DNA from: Demequina pelophila | GTDB taxonomy: Bacteria > Actinomycetota > Actinomycetes > Actinomycetales > Demequinaceae | DNA: 64,000 nucleotides | Reading direction: 5' to 3' | Assembly (NCBI RefSeq): GCF_000971175.1 | Contig: NZ_BBLY01000004.1 | Span: 1 to 64,000 of the forward strand | In this document: positions 25,148 through 34,690 of the stretch, piece after piece | Numbering within the stretch: the stretch's first letter is position 1 | Layout of the letters: each line of letters begins with the position of its first letter | Notes under the pieces: generated by a model | The model's input: only the letters and a program-made list of their open reading frames with translations | What the model was told of the DNA's origin: nothing | Databases searched by the model: none | Translations under genes and position numbers: made by a program

Positions 25148-25525
25148 CTAGATGTTGGCGAGGTTCTTGAGGTTGTCGATCGACTGCTGCGGCTTGAGGT
25201 CCTTGTTCTTCTTGATGATGCTCGCGCCCACGCCGCCCAGGATCAGGATCAGCAGGAGCATCGCGCCGGCGACCGTGAGCGCGGCCAGCCAGGCGGGCCA
25301 CACCGTGGAGAGGCCCAGGATCGCGGCCGCGATGAGCACGCCGACGAGGAAGAAGCCGATGCCGGCCGCGGCGGCGAGCAGGCCCACGCCGATGCCGATG
25401 TTCTTGAGCTTCTCGGAGATCTCCGCCTTGGCGTTCTCGAGCTCGGTCTTGACGACCGACGAGAGGCGGCCGAGCAGTCCCGCGACGATCGCGTTGACGA
25501 AGTACTTGCCGAAGTTGTCAGGCAT
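25148..25525 (-). CDS. phage-holin-like (Act-Hol type) membrane protein
   Basis: The protein has 125 residues: an amphipathic N-terminal half (LLGRLSSVVKTELENAKAEISEKLKNIG) and two membrane segments (VGLLAAAAGIGFFLVGVLIAAAILG; ALTVAGAMLLLILILGG), then a Lys-rich tail. This matches the actinobacterial holin superfamily III-like proteins that are chromosomal and usually not part of a prophage. The role is unknown, possibly in envelope physiology. ATG 25525 follows a GGAGGT site on the minus strand. Confidence 0.75.
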   Translation of the reverse strand: MPDNFGKYFVNAIVAGLLGRLSSVVKTELENAKAEISEKLKNIGIGVGLLAAAAGIGFFLVGVLIAAAILGLSTVWPAWLAALTVAGAMLLLILILGGVGASIIKKNKDLKPQQSIDNLKNLANI

Positions 25526-25615
25526 GAGAGACCTCCCAGGTTTCTGGGCCTAGTCAAGCGCGTACCGGCGGCATGGCGCAAATACTGGGCCCGCGCATCG
25601 GCCCTGGATACGCGA

Positions 25616-25641
25616 AAGGCCCCCGGGAATCCGGGGGCCTT
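25616..25641 (-). terminator. tRNA-Phe terminator
   Basis: An 11-bp perfect stem (AAGGCCCCCGG / CCGGGGGCCTT) with a 4-base loop just after the tRNA-Phe 3' end. Confidence 0.8.
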
Positions 25642-25649
25642 CTCGATGG

Positions 25650-25722
25650 TGGCTCCGACGGGCGTCGATCCCGTGACCTCACGATTTTCAGTCGTGCGCT
25701 CTACCAACTGAGCTACAGAGCC
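25650..25722 (-). tRNA. tRNA-Phe (GAA)
   Basis: A 73-nt cloverleaf on the minus strand. The acceptor GGCTCTG pairs with CGGAGCC (one G-T), the discriminator is A, the D-loop contains AGTTGGTAGA, the anticodon loop is TGAAAAT with anticodon GAA, and the T-arm contains GATCGACG. CCA is not encoded. Confidence 0.96.
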
Positions 25723-25750
25723 GAACGGGGCGAACCCCGTAGAGACGAAA

Positions 25751-25769
25751 GCCCCTTCATCGAAGGGGC
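25751..25769 (-). terminator. tRNA-Asp terminator
   Basis: An 8-bp perfect stem (GCCCCTTC / GAAGGGGC) with a 3-base loop, followed on the minus strand by TTTCG. Confidence 0.7.
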
Positions 25770-25780
25770 AATCGCTTCCG

Positions 25781-25854
25781 CGACCCTGACGGGACTTGAA
25801 CCCGCGACCTCCGCCGTGACAGGGCGGCGCGCTAACCAACTGCGCTACAGGGCC
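25781..25854 (-). tRNA. tRNA-Asp (GTC)
   Basis: A 74-nt cloverleaf on the minus strand with acceptor GGCCCTG / CAGGGTC, discriminator G, D-loop AGTTGGTTAG, anticodon loop CTGTCAC (anticodon GTC) and T-loop TTCAAGT. Confidence 0.96.
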
Positions 25855-25912
25855 TAGATCTCGCTGACTGCGAGCAGGCTATTCAGTTTAGACCATCCTG
25901 AGACCGTCCGAG

Positions 25913-25985
25913 TACCCCCAACGGGATTCGAACCCGTGCTACCGCCGTGAAAGGGCGGCGTCCTAGGCCGCTAGACGATGAGGGC
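25913..25985 (-). tRNA. tRNA-Glu (TTC)
   Basis: A 73-nt cloverleaf on the minus strand with acceptor GCCCTCA / TGGGGGT, discriminator A, anticodon loop CTTTCAC (anticodon TTC) and T-loop TTCGAAT. It is the first gene of a three-tRNA cluster. Confidence 0.95.
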
Positions 25986-26163
25986 TCTGACCCGCTCGGT
26001 GTGACCCTCGCGTTCAAGACCTAGAAGAGGATAGCGGCTCGCCGGGGTTTCTCCAAATCGGCGTTGTGCCTGGGGATGGGGGCCGATGCGCGGCGCCCAC
26101 CGGCGCCGATGCGCGGCCCGCGTCCGCGCCGAGGCACCGCCCCCGTCGTGCCACCATGGCGCC

Positions 26164-26514
26164 ATGGTGGACATGACCCGCGAGGACTTCGAGGCGGCGG
26201 TGGACGACGCGCTCGATTCCATTCCGGACCGGCTGCTCGACATGATCGACAACGTGGTGATCCTGGTCGAGGAGGAGCCCGAGGGGGACGACCCCGACCT
26301 GCTGGGCCTGTACGACGGCGTCGCGTTGACGGACCGCGGCGACATGTGGGGCGGCGAGCTGCCCGACCGCATCCTCATCTACCGGGGGCCGCTGAGCCGG
26401 ATGTGCGGCTCCGTCGACGAGCTCCGCGACGAGATTGCGATCACCGTGGTCCACGAGATCGCGCACCACTTCGGGATCGAGGACGAGCGGCTGCACGAGC
26501 TCGGCTGGGGGTAG
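26164..26514 (+). CDS. minimal zincin metallopeptidase-like protein (DUF1025 family)
   Basis: A 116-residue protein with HEIAHHFGIED (His97, Glu98, His101 and Asp107), the metal-binding motif of the short zincin family found widely in actinobacteria. The N-terminal half is acidic (EAAVDDALDSIPDRLLDMIDNVVILVEEEP). There is no signal peptide, so it acts in the cytoplasm, and the substrate is unknown. ATG 26164 was chosen because the sequence upstream is non-coding in character and MVDMTREDFE is the family-like start. Confidence 0.88.
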   Translation: MVDMTREDFEAAVDDALDSIPDRLLDMIDNVVILVEEEPEGDDPDLLGLYDGVALTDRGDMWGGELPDRILIYRGPLSRMCGSVDELRDEIAITVVHEIAHHFGIEDERLHELGWG

Positions 26515-26530
26515 CCGCGCCGCCCAGACG

Positions 26531-26568
26531 CGAGACGAGGCCACCCCCGCGGGAGTGGCCTCGTCTCG
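26531..26568. terminator. bidirectional terminator between zincin and uracil permease genes
   Basis: A perfect 14-bp stem (CGAGACGAGGCCAC at 26531-26544, complement at 26555-26568) with a 10-base loop between convergent genes. Confidence 0.85.
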
Positions 26569-26591
26569 GGAACGGGGTCGTGGGGCGGCGG

Positions 26592-27890
26592 TTACCGGTC
26601 GCCCTCGACGTACGCGGGCGACGCCACCGGGTTGTCGGCCCGGCGCCACCGGGTGATGCCGGCCATGACGTGGTAGGTCACGAGCGCGGCGGCGGTGCCC
26701 AGGGCGATGCCCTCGAAGTGCATGTCGCCGGCGACCAGCGTGAAGTTCGCGGCGCCCACGATGAGCGGGATGCCCGCGGACATGAGGTTGACCGGGTTGG
26801 CGAAGTCCACCTTGCCCTGGCCCCAAATGCGCGCACCGAGCACCGCGATCATGCCGAACAGCACGGTCGCGAGGCCGCCCAGCACGCCCGTGGGCGTCGC
26901 GGCGATGAGGGCGCCGAACTTGGGGGAGAGGCTCAGCAGCAGCGCGAAGCCGGCGGCCACCCAGTAGGCGGCGGTCGAGTAGACGCGGGTCGCGGCCATG
27001 ACGCCGATGTTCTCCGCGTACGTCGTGGTGCCCGAGCCGCCACCCATGCCGGCGACGGTGGTGGCGAGGCCGTCCGCGAGCAGGGCGCGGCCGGTGACGG
27101 GGTCGAGGTCGTCGCCGGTCATGGCGGCGACGGACTTCACGTGGCCGATGTTCTCCGCGACCAGCACGAGCACCACCGGGACGAACATCGCGAGCACCGC
27201 GAAGTCGAACTGCGGCGTGTGGAACTGCGGCAGGCCGAACCATGCGGCCTCCGAGACGCCGGACAGGTCCCACTCGCCGCGGAAGGCCGCGACGATGCCG
27301 CCGGCGACGGCGCCCAGGAGGATGGACAGGCGGCCCAGCATGCCCCGGAACAGGACGGTGATGATGACGACGGCGGCGGCGGAGATGAGCGCGGTGCCCA
27401 GCGAGGCCTCGACCATGCCCCACGCGGCGGGCGCGAGGTTGAGGCCGATCAGCATGACGATCGCGCCGGTGACCACCGGCGGCATGGTGATCTCGATCCA
27501 GCGGGTGCCGGCCACGTGGACCACGGCGCCCACGAGCGCGAGCAGCACGCCCGCCATGACGATGCCGCCCATCGCGACCTCCATGCCGCCCGCGGCGGTC
27601 GCGGCGGTGATGGGGGCGATGAACGCGAAGCTCGAGCCCAGGTAGGAGGGCAGGCGGTTGCCGGTGAGCAGCAGGAACAGCACGGTGCCCACCGCGGAGA
27701 AGAACAGGGTGGTGCTGGGCGGGAAGCCGGTCAGCACCGGCACCAGGAAGGTCGCGCCGAACATCGCGAGCACGTGCTGCGCTCCGATCCCGATGGTGCG
27801 CGGCCAGCTGAGCCGCTCCCGCGGCGCCACGGCCGCTCCATCGCGGACGGCGCGGCCGTCTCCATGCTGGGTCCAGGTCATCAGGCTCAT
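26592..27890 (-). CDS. uracil-xanthine permease (NCS2 family)
   Basis: A 432-residue transporter with about 12-14 membrane segments. NCS2 marks are visible: QHVLAMFGATFLVPVLTGF near residue 40, the substrate-site region around YAENIGVMAATRVYST, and GNRLPSYLGSSFAFIAP. It probably imports uracil with protons. ATG 27890 follows AAGGAGCG. A gene of its type is often placed next to pyrimidine salvage genes, but none is here. Confidence 0.9.
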   Translation of the reverse strand: MSLMTWTQHGDGRAVRDGAAVAPRERLSWPRTIGIGAQHVLAMFGATFLVPVLTGFPPSTTLFFSAVGTVLFLLLTGNRLPSYLGSSFAFIAPITAATAAGGMEVAMGGIVMAGVLLALVGAVVHVAGTRWIEITMPPVVTGAIVMLIGLNLAPAAWGMVEASLGTALISAAAVVIITVLFRGMLGRLSILLGAVAGGIVAAFRGEWDLSGVSEAAWFGLPQFHTPQFDFAVLAMFVPVVLVLVAENIGHVKSVAAMTGDDLDPVTGRALLADGLATTVAGMGGGSGTTTYAENIGVMAATRVYSTAAYWVAAGFALLLSLSPKFGALIAATPTGVLGGLATVLFGMIAVLGARIWGQGKVDFANPVNLMSAGIPLIVGAANFTLVAGDMHFEGIALGTAAALVTYHVMAGITRWRRADNPVASPAYVEGDR

Positions 27891-27951
27891 CGGCGCTCCT
27901 TCGCAGGGGTGGGTCCGGAGGAAACCTACCCCCTGGCGCGCCCCCCTCCTG

Positions 27952-28067
27952 TCACTCCTCCACACAGCGACGGCCGCATCGTGCCCGGAAAGGGACGATG
28001 CGGCCGCGACTCGCCGTCGACACGCCGGTGGGCGTGTGGAGCAGTGATTTCTGGTGTGGAGGGGTGA
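27952..28067. repeat. 116-bp intergenic element, copy B
   Basis: The length equals that of copy A (3601-3716). Ends are TCACTCCTCCACAC and GTGTGGAGGGGTGA (one mismatch between arms). The core GCGACTCGCCGNCGACACGC is at 28006-28027, followed by an ACACGCC / GGCGTGT hairpin. The variable left part forms its own hairpin (GCATCGT / ACGATGC arms). It lies between the uracil permease start and the end of galE. Pairing is kept although the bases differ from copy A, which favours selection on structure. Confidence 0.75.
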
Positions 28068-28103
28068 CGCGCGCGGGTCGAGTGCCGGCGCGCGCCCGGC
28101 GGC

Positions 28104-29078
28104 TCAGCCCTTGGGGTGCGAGGCCCAGGCGCTGTCGACCATGTCCTGGACCGTGTGGCGCATGGCCCAGTCGAGGTCGCGGGCGGCGAGGGTGCCGTCG
28201 GCGACGATCTTGGCGGGGTCGCCGGGGCGGCGCGGACCCTCGACGGGCTCCTGCGCGCAGCCGGTGGCCGCGACCATCGCGTCGACGATCTCCCGCACGG
28301 AGGTGCCGTCACCCGAACCCAGGTTGTAGACCGGCTCGACGGGCAGGCCCGCCTCGAGCCGCTGGGCCGCGACCACGTGGGCGGCGGCCAGGTCGCTCAC
28401 GTGGACGTAGTCGCGCACGCACGTGCCGTCGGGGGTCGGGTAGTCGGTGCCGTTGACCTGGGGCGCCTTGCCCGCCTGGATGGCGAACAGCACCTTGGGG
28501 AACAGGTTGTGCGGCGAGGCGTCCCACACGTCGGCGTGGCCGGAGCCGCACACGTTGAAGTAGCGCAGGCTGGTCGCGGCGAGCGGTGCGCCGGCCATCT
28601 CCGTGGCGATGCGCTGGTCGCGGATGAGCCACTCGCCGATCAGCTTGGACTCGCCATAGGGCGACTCCGGGGTGGTGGGGGTGGACTCGGTGACGAACTC
28701 GACGCCCGAGTTGCCGTAGACGCCCGCCGAGGAGGAGAACACCAGGCGCCGCACGTCCGCCCGCTGCATGGCCTCGAGCAGCGATCGGGTGCCCTCGACG
28801 TTGATGCTGTAGTTGAGCAGCGGGAACTTCACCGACTCGCCGGCGTACTTGTAGCCGGCGCAGTGGATCACGCCGGTCACGTCGTGCTCGCGCAGGGTCG
28901 TCTCGACCGCGTCCGTGTCGAGGATGGAGGCCTTGACGAAGGGCACGTCGGCGGGCACGAAGGACTCGACGCCGCTGAAGAGGTCGTCGATGACGACGGG
29001 CGCGATCCCCGCGTCCGCGAGCGCGCGCACCACGTGCGCGCCGATGTAGCCGGCTCCGCCGGTGACAAGCCAGGACAT
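28104..29078 (-). CDS. galE: UDP-glucose 4-epimerase
   Basis: A 324-residue NAD-dependent epimerase of the Leloir pathway that interconverts UDP-galactose and UDP-glucose. It has the Rossmann motif GGAGYIG (residues 7-13), catalytic Tyr141 and Lys145 in PYGESK, with Ser of FSSSAGVYG, and family signatures GDGTSVREIV and RRPGDPAKIVAD. ATG 29078 follows AAGGAG. It lies 92 bases downstream of galK in the same direction, so the two are probably co-transcribed. Confidence 0.95.
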   Translation of the reverse strand: MSWLVTGGAGYIGAHVVRALADAGIAPVVIDDLFSGVESFVPADVPFVKASILDTDAVETTLREHDVTGVIHCAGYKYAGESVKFPLLNYSINVEGTRSLLEAMQRADVRRLVFSSSAGVYGNSGVEFVTESTPTTPESPYGESKLIGEWLIRDQRIATEMAGAPLAATSLRYFNVCGSGHADVWDASPHNLFPKVLFAIQAGKAPQVNGTDYPTPDGTCVRDYVHVSDLAAAHVVAAQRLEAGLPVEPVYNLGSGDGTSVREIVDAMVAATGCAQEPVEGPRRPGDPAKIVADGTLAARDLDWAMRHTVQDMVDSAWASHPKG

Positions 29079-29170
29079 GTCGCTCCTTGAGGGACGTTCT
29101 CGGTGAGTGGGGTGGGTGAGAGGAGTGCGGGGTGGTGGATCGGGCGCGGGGCGGTGGACGGTGCCGCCGC

Positions 29171-30337
<1,167 letters not shown>

Positions 30338-30464
30338 TGTTCCTCCACTGGTGCGGTGCGGGGAGCCGCCCCCATCGTCGCACGGTGGGGAGGGTGCCTC
30401 GCGGGTCCTTCGGGCGGCATCCCCCGGGCCGATGCGGTGGCCGGGCGGGTGCCTCCACCCGCCA

Positions 30465-30480
30465 ATGTTAACGTCACCAT
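30465..30480. promoter_or_regulatory. candidate operator ATGTTAACGTCACCAT between galK and LacI gene
   Basis: A near-palindromic site centred on TTAACGT in the divergent promoter region. A related TGTTAACGTGCA recurs at 35919-35930 before the monosaccharide importer ATPase gene. The shared sequence suggests one sugar-responsive regulator, possibly the adjacent LacI protein. Confidence 0.45.
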
Positions 30481-30570
30481 TACGGTTCGGGCGACCAAGA
30501 CGTCGGCGGGGCCGCGCCCGCCGCGTGAGCGTGCGCGCCGTGTCGCGGGCCCGACTACGCTGAGAACCCG

Positions 30571-31614
30571 ATGGGGGGAACGACCGAGGCGGGAGGGCGC
30601 GTGGGCAAGGTGGGCCGGGGGCCGAGCATGCACGACGTCGCGGCGGTGGCCGGGGTGTCGCACCAGACGGTGTCGCGCGTGCTCAACGGCTACGTGGGCA
30701 TCCGCCCCGAGACGCGAGCCCGAGTCGTCGCCGCGATCGAGGAGCTGGGCTACCGGCGCAACATGGCGGCGCGGCAGCTCGCGACGGGACGGTCGGACGT
30801 CATCGGCGTCGTGATGCCGGAGACGCACCACTTCGGGCCCATGAGCACGCTCTACGCGATCGAGGCGGCCGCCAAGCGCGCGGGCCTCAAGCCGCTCATC
30901 ACCACGGCGACCCCGGAGGAGGGGACGGTCGGGGACGCGCTCGACTTCCTGCTGGGGCGCTCCGTCGACGCCCTCGTGGTGATGGCCCAGCAGCCGGAGA
31001 TGCTCGACGCGGTCAAGTCCGTGCTCGACAGGCTTCCCGTCCTGTTCGTGCTGACGGGCGACGCGCACGGGCCGCGGTCGGTCGCGGTGGACCAGCGTCG
31101 CGGCGTGCGGCTCGTGGTCGAGCACCTGGTGTCGCTGGGCCATCGCCGCATCCAGCACATCGCCGGCCCCGGCGACTACCTCGAGGCGCGACTGCGCCGT
31201 GCGGCGCTGCGAGAGGTGCTCGCCGAGCACGGGCTCGAGGAGCTCCCGATCCTCAGCGGTGACTGGAGCGCGGACTCCGGCTACCGCGCGGGGCTCGAGG
31301 TGGATCCGTCGGCGACGGCGGTGTTCGCGGCGAACGACCCGATGGCGCTGGGCGCCATGCACGCGCTCGAGGAGGGCGGGCGCTCGGTGCCCGGCGACGT
31401 GTCGCTCGTGGGCTTCGACGACGTGCCCGAGTCCGCGCACGCCCGACCCGGCCTCACGACCGTCCACCAGGACTTCACCGAGGTGGGCCTGCGCGCGGTC
31501 CAGGTGCTCATGGACCGCCTCAACGGCGTGCCCGAGAGCCACATCGAGCCCATCGAGCCGTGGCTCATCGCGCGCGAGTCGTCCGGGCCCGTGCCCCTCG
31601 TCGCAGACGCCTGA
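30571..31614 (+). CDS. LacI-family transcriptional regulator (gal/ara cluster)
   Basis: The protein has 347 residues: an N-terminal helix-turn-helix (MHDVAAVAGVSHQTVSRVLNGYVGIRPETRARVVAAIEEL) with the LacI hinge helix (MAARQLATGRS), then a periplasmic-binding-like effector domain (VAVDQRRGVRLVVEHLVSLGHRRI, VFAANDPMALGAMHAL, VGFDDVPES). It stands between galK and araDA, so galactose or arabinose is the likely effector. A -10-like TACGCT is nine bases before the ATG, so the leader is absent or very short. GTG 30601 is a possible alternative start. Confidence 0.9.
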   Translation: MGGTTEAGGRVGKVGRGPSMHDVAAVAGVSHQTVSRVLNGYVGIRPETRARVVAAIEELGYRRNMAARQLATGRSDVIGVVMPETHHFGPMSTLYAIEAAAKRAGLKPLITTATPEEGTVGDALDFLLGRSVDALVVMAQQPEMLDAVKSVLDRLPVLFVLTGDAHGPRSVAVDQRRGVRLVVEHLVSLGHRRIQHIAGPGDYLEARLRRAALREVLAEHGLEELPILSGDWSADSGYRAGLEVDPSATAVFAANDPMALGAMHALEEGGRSVPGDVSLVGFDDVPESAHARPGLTTVHQDFTEVGLRAVQVLMDRLNGVPESHIEPIEPWLIARESSGPVPLVADA

Positions 31615-31797
31615 GCCGGCGTCCGGGTCCGGCGCCGGCCCGCCGGCTTCCGTGCGGCGGCGCGACCCCGTCGGCGCGGCTGCTCCCGCGTTTCCGCGTG
31701 GCGACCCGATCGCCTCCTGACGGGTAGCGTGGGAGGCGACGCGTGCATCGTCCCCCGATGCCGGGCCCCTCGGGCCCTGCGCGCGCACGGGGGCGAT

Positions 31798-31818
31798 GTG
31801 AGCGTTAAACTCGCTCAC
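31798..31818. promoter_or_regulatory. LacI-type operator upstream of araDA
   Basis: Inverted repeats GTGAGCG (31798-31804) and CGCTCAC (31812-31818) surround TTAAACT, a classic symmetric LacI-family operator. It lies 166 bases before araD in the 370-bp gap after the LacI gene. The gap also holds one copy of the GCATCGTCCC word (31745-31754). Confidence 0.6.
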
Positions 31819-31984
31819 GTGAGGAAGGCAATGGGGCCCATGAATGTCGCAGCACCGTCGTCCGCCGAGGACGACGCCCCGCGCACCCTTCCCATGGCGC
31901 GGCCGGCGGCTGCCGGCGCAGATCAGTTCTCCCGCCCGGGCGACGCGCGTGTCGCCGGCGGCACCCTATGAGGAAGGAACACCA

Positions 31985-32695
31985 GTGGTCAGCTTCACTA
32001 CCGAGCAGGTGCATGCGATCCGTCGCAGCCGGGAGAGGGTCGCCCGTCTGCACGCCGAGCTCACCCGCAACAACCTCGTCGCGTGGACGGCGGGCAACGT
32101 GTCCGAGCGCGTCCCGGGCACCACGCACTTCGTGATCAAGCCCTCGGGCGTCGACTACGACGACCTCACGCCGGACAACATGGTCCTGTGCGACCTCGAC
32201 GGCAACGTGGTCGAGGGCTCGATGGGCTCGGACCGCAGCCCCTCGTCCGACACGGCCGCGGCCGCGTACGTCTACCGCGCGATGCCGCACGTGGGCGGCG
32301 TGGTCCACACCCACTCGACCTACGCGACCGCGTGGGCGGCCCGCCAGGAGCCCATCCCGTGCGTGATCACGGCGATGGCCGACGAGTTCGGCGGCGAGAT
32401 CCCCGTGGGCCCGTTCGCGATCATCGGCGACGACTCGATCGGCCGCGGCATTGTCGAGACCCTCGACGGCCACCGCTCGCGTGCGGTGCTCATGGCCAAC
32501 CACGGCGTCTTCACCATCGGCAAGGACGCGCGTGACGCGGTCAAGGCCGCCGTCATGTGCGAGGACGTCGCCCGCACCGTCCACATCGCCCGCCAGGGCG
32601 GCGAGCTGGTCCCGATCGACCCCAAGGACATCGACTCGCTCTTCGACCGCTACCAGAACGTCTACGGACAGAAGCCGCAGGGAGGCATGGCGTGA
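31985..32695 (+). CDS. araD: L-ribulose-5-phosphate 4-epimerase
   Basis: A 236-residue class II aldolase-fold enzyme that makes D-xylulose 5-phosphate, the last step of the arabinose pathway. It has the substrate-binding [10 protein letters not shown] and the zinc ligands in [13 protein letters not shown], plus [20 protein letters not shown] 31985 is chosen because GAGGAAGGAA precedes it and it gives [14 protein letters not shown], the normal start for the family. It overlaps araA by four bases (GTGA). Confidence 0.93.
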   Translation: MVSFTTEQVHAIRRSRERVARLHAELTRNNLVAWTAGNVSERVPGTTHFVIKPSGVDYDDLTPDNMVLCDLDGNVVEGSMGSDRSPSSDTAAAAYVYRAMPHVGGVVHTHSTYATAWAARQEPIPCVITAMADEFGGEIPVGPFAIIGDDSIGRGIVETLDGHRSRAVLMANHGVFTIGKDARDAVKAAVMCEDVARTVHIARQGGELVPIDPKDIDSLFDRYQNVYGQKPQGGMA

Positions 32696-34206
32696 CCAGC
32701 ATCGTTCCCCACCTCGCCGACTACGAGGTCTGGTTCCTCACCGGCAGCCAGACCCTCTACGGACCCGAGGTCCTCCAGCAGGTCGCCGACCAGTCGACCG
32801 AGGTCGTCGAGACCCTCAAGGCGTCGGGCGACGTGCCCGCCACCATCGTGTGGAAGCCCGTGGTCAAGAGCCGCGACGAGATCCTCGAGACCATCATGGC
32901 CGCGAACGCGGACCCGAAGGTCATCGGTGTCATCACCTGGATGCACACCTTCTCGCCCGCGAAGATGTGGATCGCCGGCCTCAACGCGCTCCAGAAGCCG
33001 CTGCTCCACCTCGCCACCCAGGCGAACCTCGAGCTGCCGTGGTCGACCATCGACTTCGACTTCATGAACCTCAACCAGGCCGCGCACGGCGACCGTGAGT
33101 ACGCGTACATCGAGTCGCGCATGAACGTCGCCCGCACCACCGTGGTGGGCCACCCGTCGACGCCGGCCGTGTCCGAGCGCATCGGTGTGTGGTCGCGTGC
33201 CGCCGCCGGCCGCGCCGCCGCGAAGAACATCAAGGTCGCCCGCTTCGGCGACAACATGCGCTACGTGGCCGTCACCGAGGGCGACAAGACCGAGGCCGAG
33301 GTCAAGCTGGGCGCCCAGATCAACACCTGGGGCGTCAACGAGTTGGTCGAGCGGGTGGACGCGGTGTCCGACGCCGAGGTCGACGCGCTCATCGAGACCT
33401 ACCTCGCCGAGTACGAGGTCGCCCCCGAACTGCTGCCCGGTGGCGAGCGCCACCAGTCGCTGCGCGACGCGGCGGCCATCGAGGCGGGCCTGCGCGCGTT
33501 CCTCGTCGAGGGCGGCTTCCACGCCTTCACCGACACGTTCGAGGACCTGGGCGGACTCAAGCAGCTGCCCGGCCTGGCCGTGCAGCGCCTCATGGCCGAC
33601 GGCTACGGCTTCGGCGCCGAGGGCGACTGGAAGACCGCGATCCTGGTGCATCTGTGCGCGGTGATGGGCTCCGGGCTGCCCGGCGGCTCCTCGCTCATGG
33701 AGGACTACACCTACCACCTGGTGCCCGGCGAGGAGCTCTCGCTCGGTGCGCACATGCTCGAGGTGAACCCGGCGCTGTCGTCCAAGAAGGCGCGCCTCGA
33801 GGTGCACCCGCTGGGTATCGGCGGCAAGGAGGACCCGGTGCGCCTGGTCTTCACCGCGGACGCCGGCGAGGCCGTGGTCGTGGCGCTGTCCGACATGCGC
33901 GACCGCTTCCGCCTCGTGGCCAACGTGGTGGACAACGTCGACCTGCCCGAGCCCATGCCCAAGCTCCCCGTGGGCCACGCGGTGTGGAAGCCCCGTCCCG
34001 ACTTCACCACGGCGGTCGCGTCGTGGCTGCAGACCGGCGGCGCGCACCACACGGCCATGTCCAACCAGATCGGCATCGACGTGGTGAAGGACTTCGCGAA
34101 GATGGTGGGCATCGAGCTGCTGGTCATCGACGAGTCCACGACCTACGAGGGCTTCGAGCAGCAGATCCGGTGGAACAACGCGTACTACGCCATGGGCGGC
34201 AAGTAG
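32692..34206 (+). CDS. araA: L-arabinose isomerase
   Basis: This 504-residue enzyme converts L-arabinose to L-ribulose. It starts [24 protein letters not shown], typical of AraA. Catalytic glutamates fall in [14 protein letters not shown] and [15 protein letters not shown], and the histidine is in YHLVPG. The GTG start overlaps the araD stop. The kinase araB, needed between these two steps, is not in the window and must lie elsewhere. A terminator-like hairpin follows. Confidence 0.96.
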   Translation: MTSIVPHLADYEVWFLTGSQTLYGPEVLQQVADQSTEVVETLKASGDVPATIVWKPVVKSRDEILETIMAANADPKVIGVITWMHTFSPAKMWIAGLNALQKPLLHLATQANLELPWSTIDFDFMNLNQAAHGDREYAYIESRMNVARTTVVGHPSTPAVSERIGVWSRAAAGRAAAKNIKVARFGDNMRYVAVTEGDKTEAEVKLGAQINTWGVNELVERVDAVSDAEVDALIETYLAEYEVAPELLPGGERHQSLRDAAAIEAGLRAFLVEGGFHAFTDTFEDLGGLKQLPGLAVQRLMADGYGFGAEGDWKTAILVHLCAVMGSGLPGGSSLMEDYTYHLVPGEELSLGAHMLEVNPALSSKKARLEVHPLGIGGKEDPVRLVFTADAGEAVVVALSDMRDRFRLVANVVDNVDLPEPMPKLPVGHAVWKPRPDFTTAVASWLQTGGAHHTAMSNQIGIDVVKDFAKMVGIELLVIDESTTYEGFEQQIRWNNAYYAMGGK

Positions 34207-34247
34207 GCGGTTGACTGACTTGGTCGCGTGAGGCGGCCGGTCGTATG

Positions 34248-34292
34248 ACACGAGGCGGGCGGCATCCCTGAGGGGGTGCCGCCCGTTCGTGT
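34248..34292 (+). terminator. araDA terminator
   Basis: A stem with CGGGCGGCA (34256-34264) paired to TGCCGCCCG (34277-34285), extended outward by ACACGA and TCGTGT, and a GC-rich loop. Confidence 0.7.
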
Positions 34293-34559
34293 GTGCGGTG
34301 GGATCGCCGCGGGCCCCGCGGGCCGCGCGGGACGTCTGGGACGACTCGGATGAATGGCCGCCGCGCGCGACGGCACATGGCCGCGTGGGCGTCCGCCGAC
34401 TCGCGCCGGAGAGGTCAAGCGGGGGTCAAGGAGGGGGCCGAGCGCCGTCAAGGCCGGGCATGGGTCGCGAAATGCTTCGTGGCTCGCATGCGCCGCGAAA
34501 TCGCCAAACCGGGACCAAGGGCCTAGGCGCCTCCGGCCATCGTGCCTGGTAGATGATTT

Positions 34560-34576
34560 GATTCACAAGGTGAGTC
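34560..34576. promoter_or_regulatory. imperfect palindrome upstream of the monosaccharide importer
   Basis: GATTCAC-AAG-GTGAGTC (one mismatch between arms) lies 114 bases before the binding-protein gene, in the 484-bp gap 34207-34690. The remaining gap carries only the araA terminator and no convincing gene. Confidence 0.35.
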
Positions 34577-34690
34577 GGTCGTGACCTTCCCGTGACCGCC
34601 GCCTATTGCGCCAAGGTGTGAACGAGAACATCATGGTGGGGCACGCCTCGCACGGAAGTGGGGCGATAGCCGATATCTCAAGGAGGAGAT

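Noticed and set aside
25148-25525. Holin-like protein as evidence for a prophage
   Set aside because: No lysin or structural genes nearby, and the family is usually chromosomal in actinobacteria.
26064-28067. A 667-codon plus-strand frame opposite the uracil permease
   Set aside because: His/Asp/Gly-rich antisense shadow of a clear membrane protein gene.
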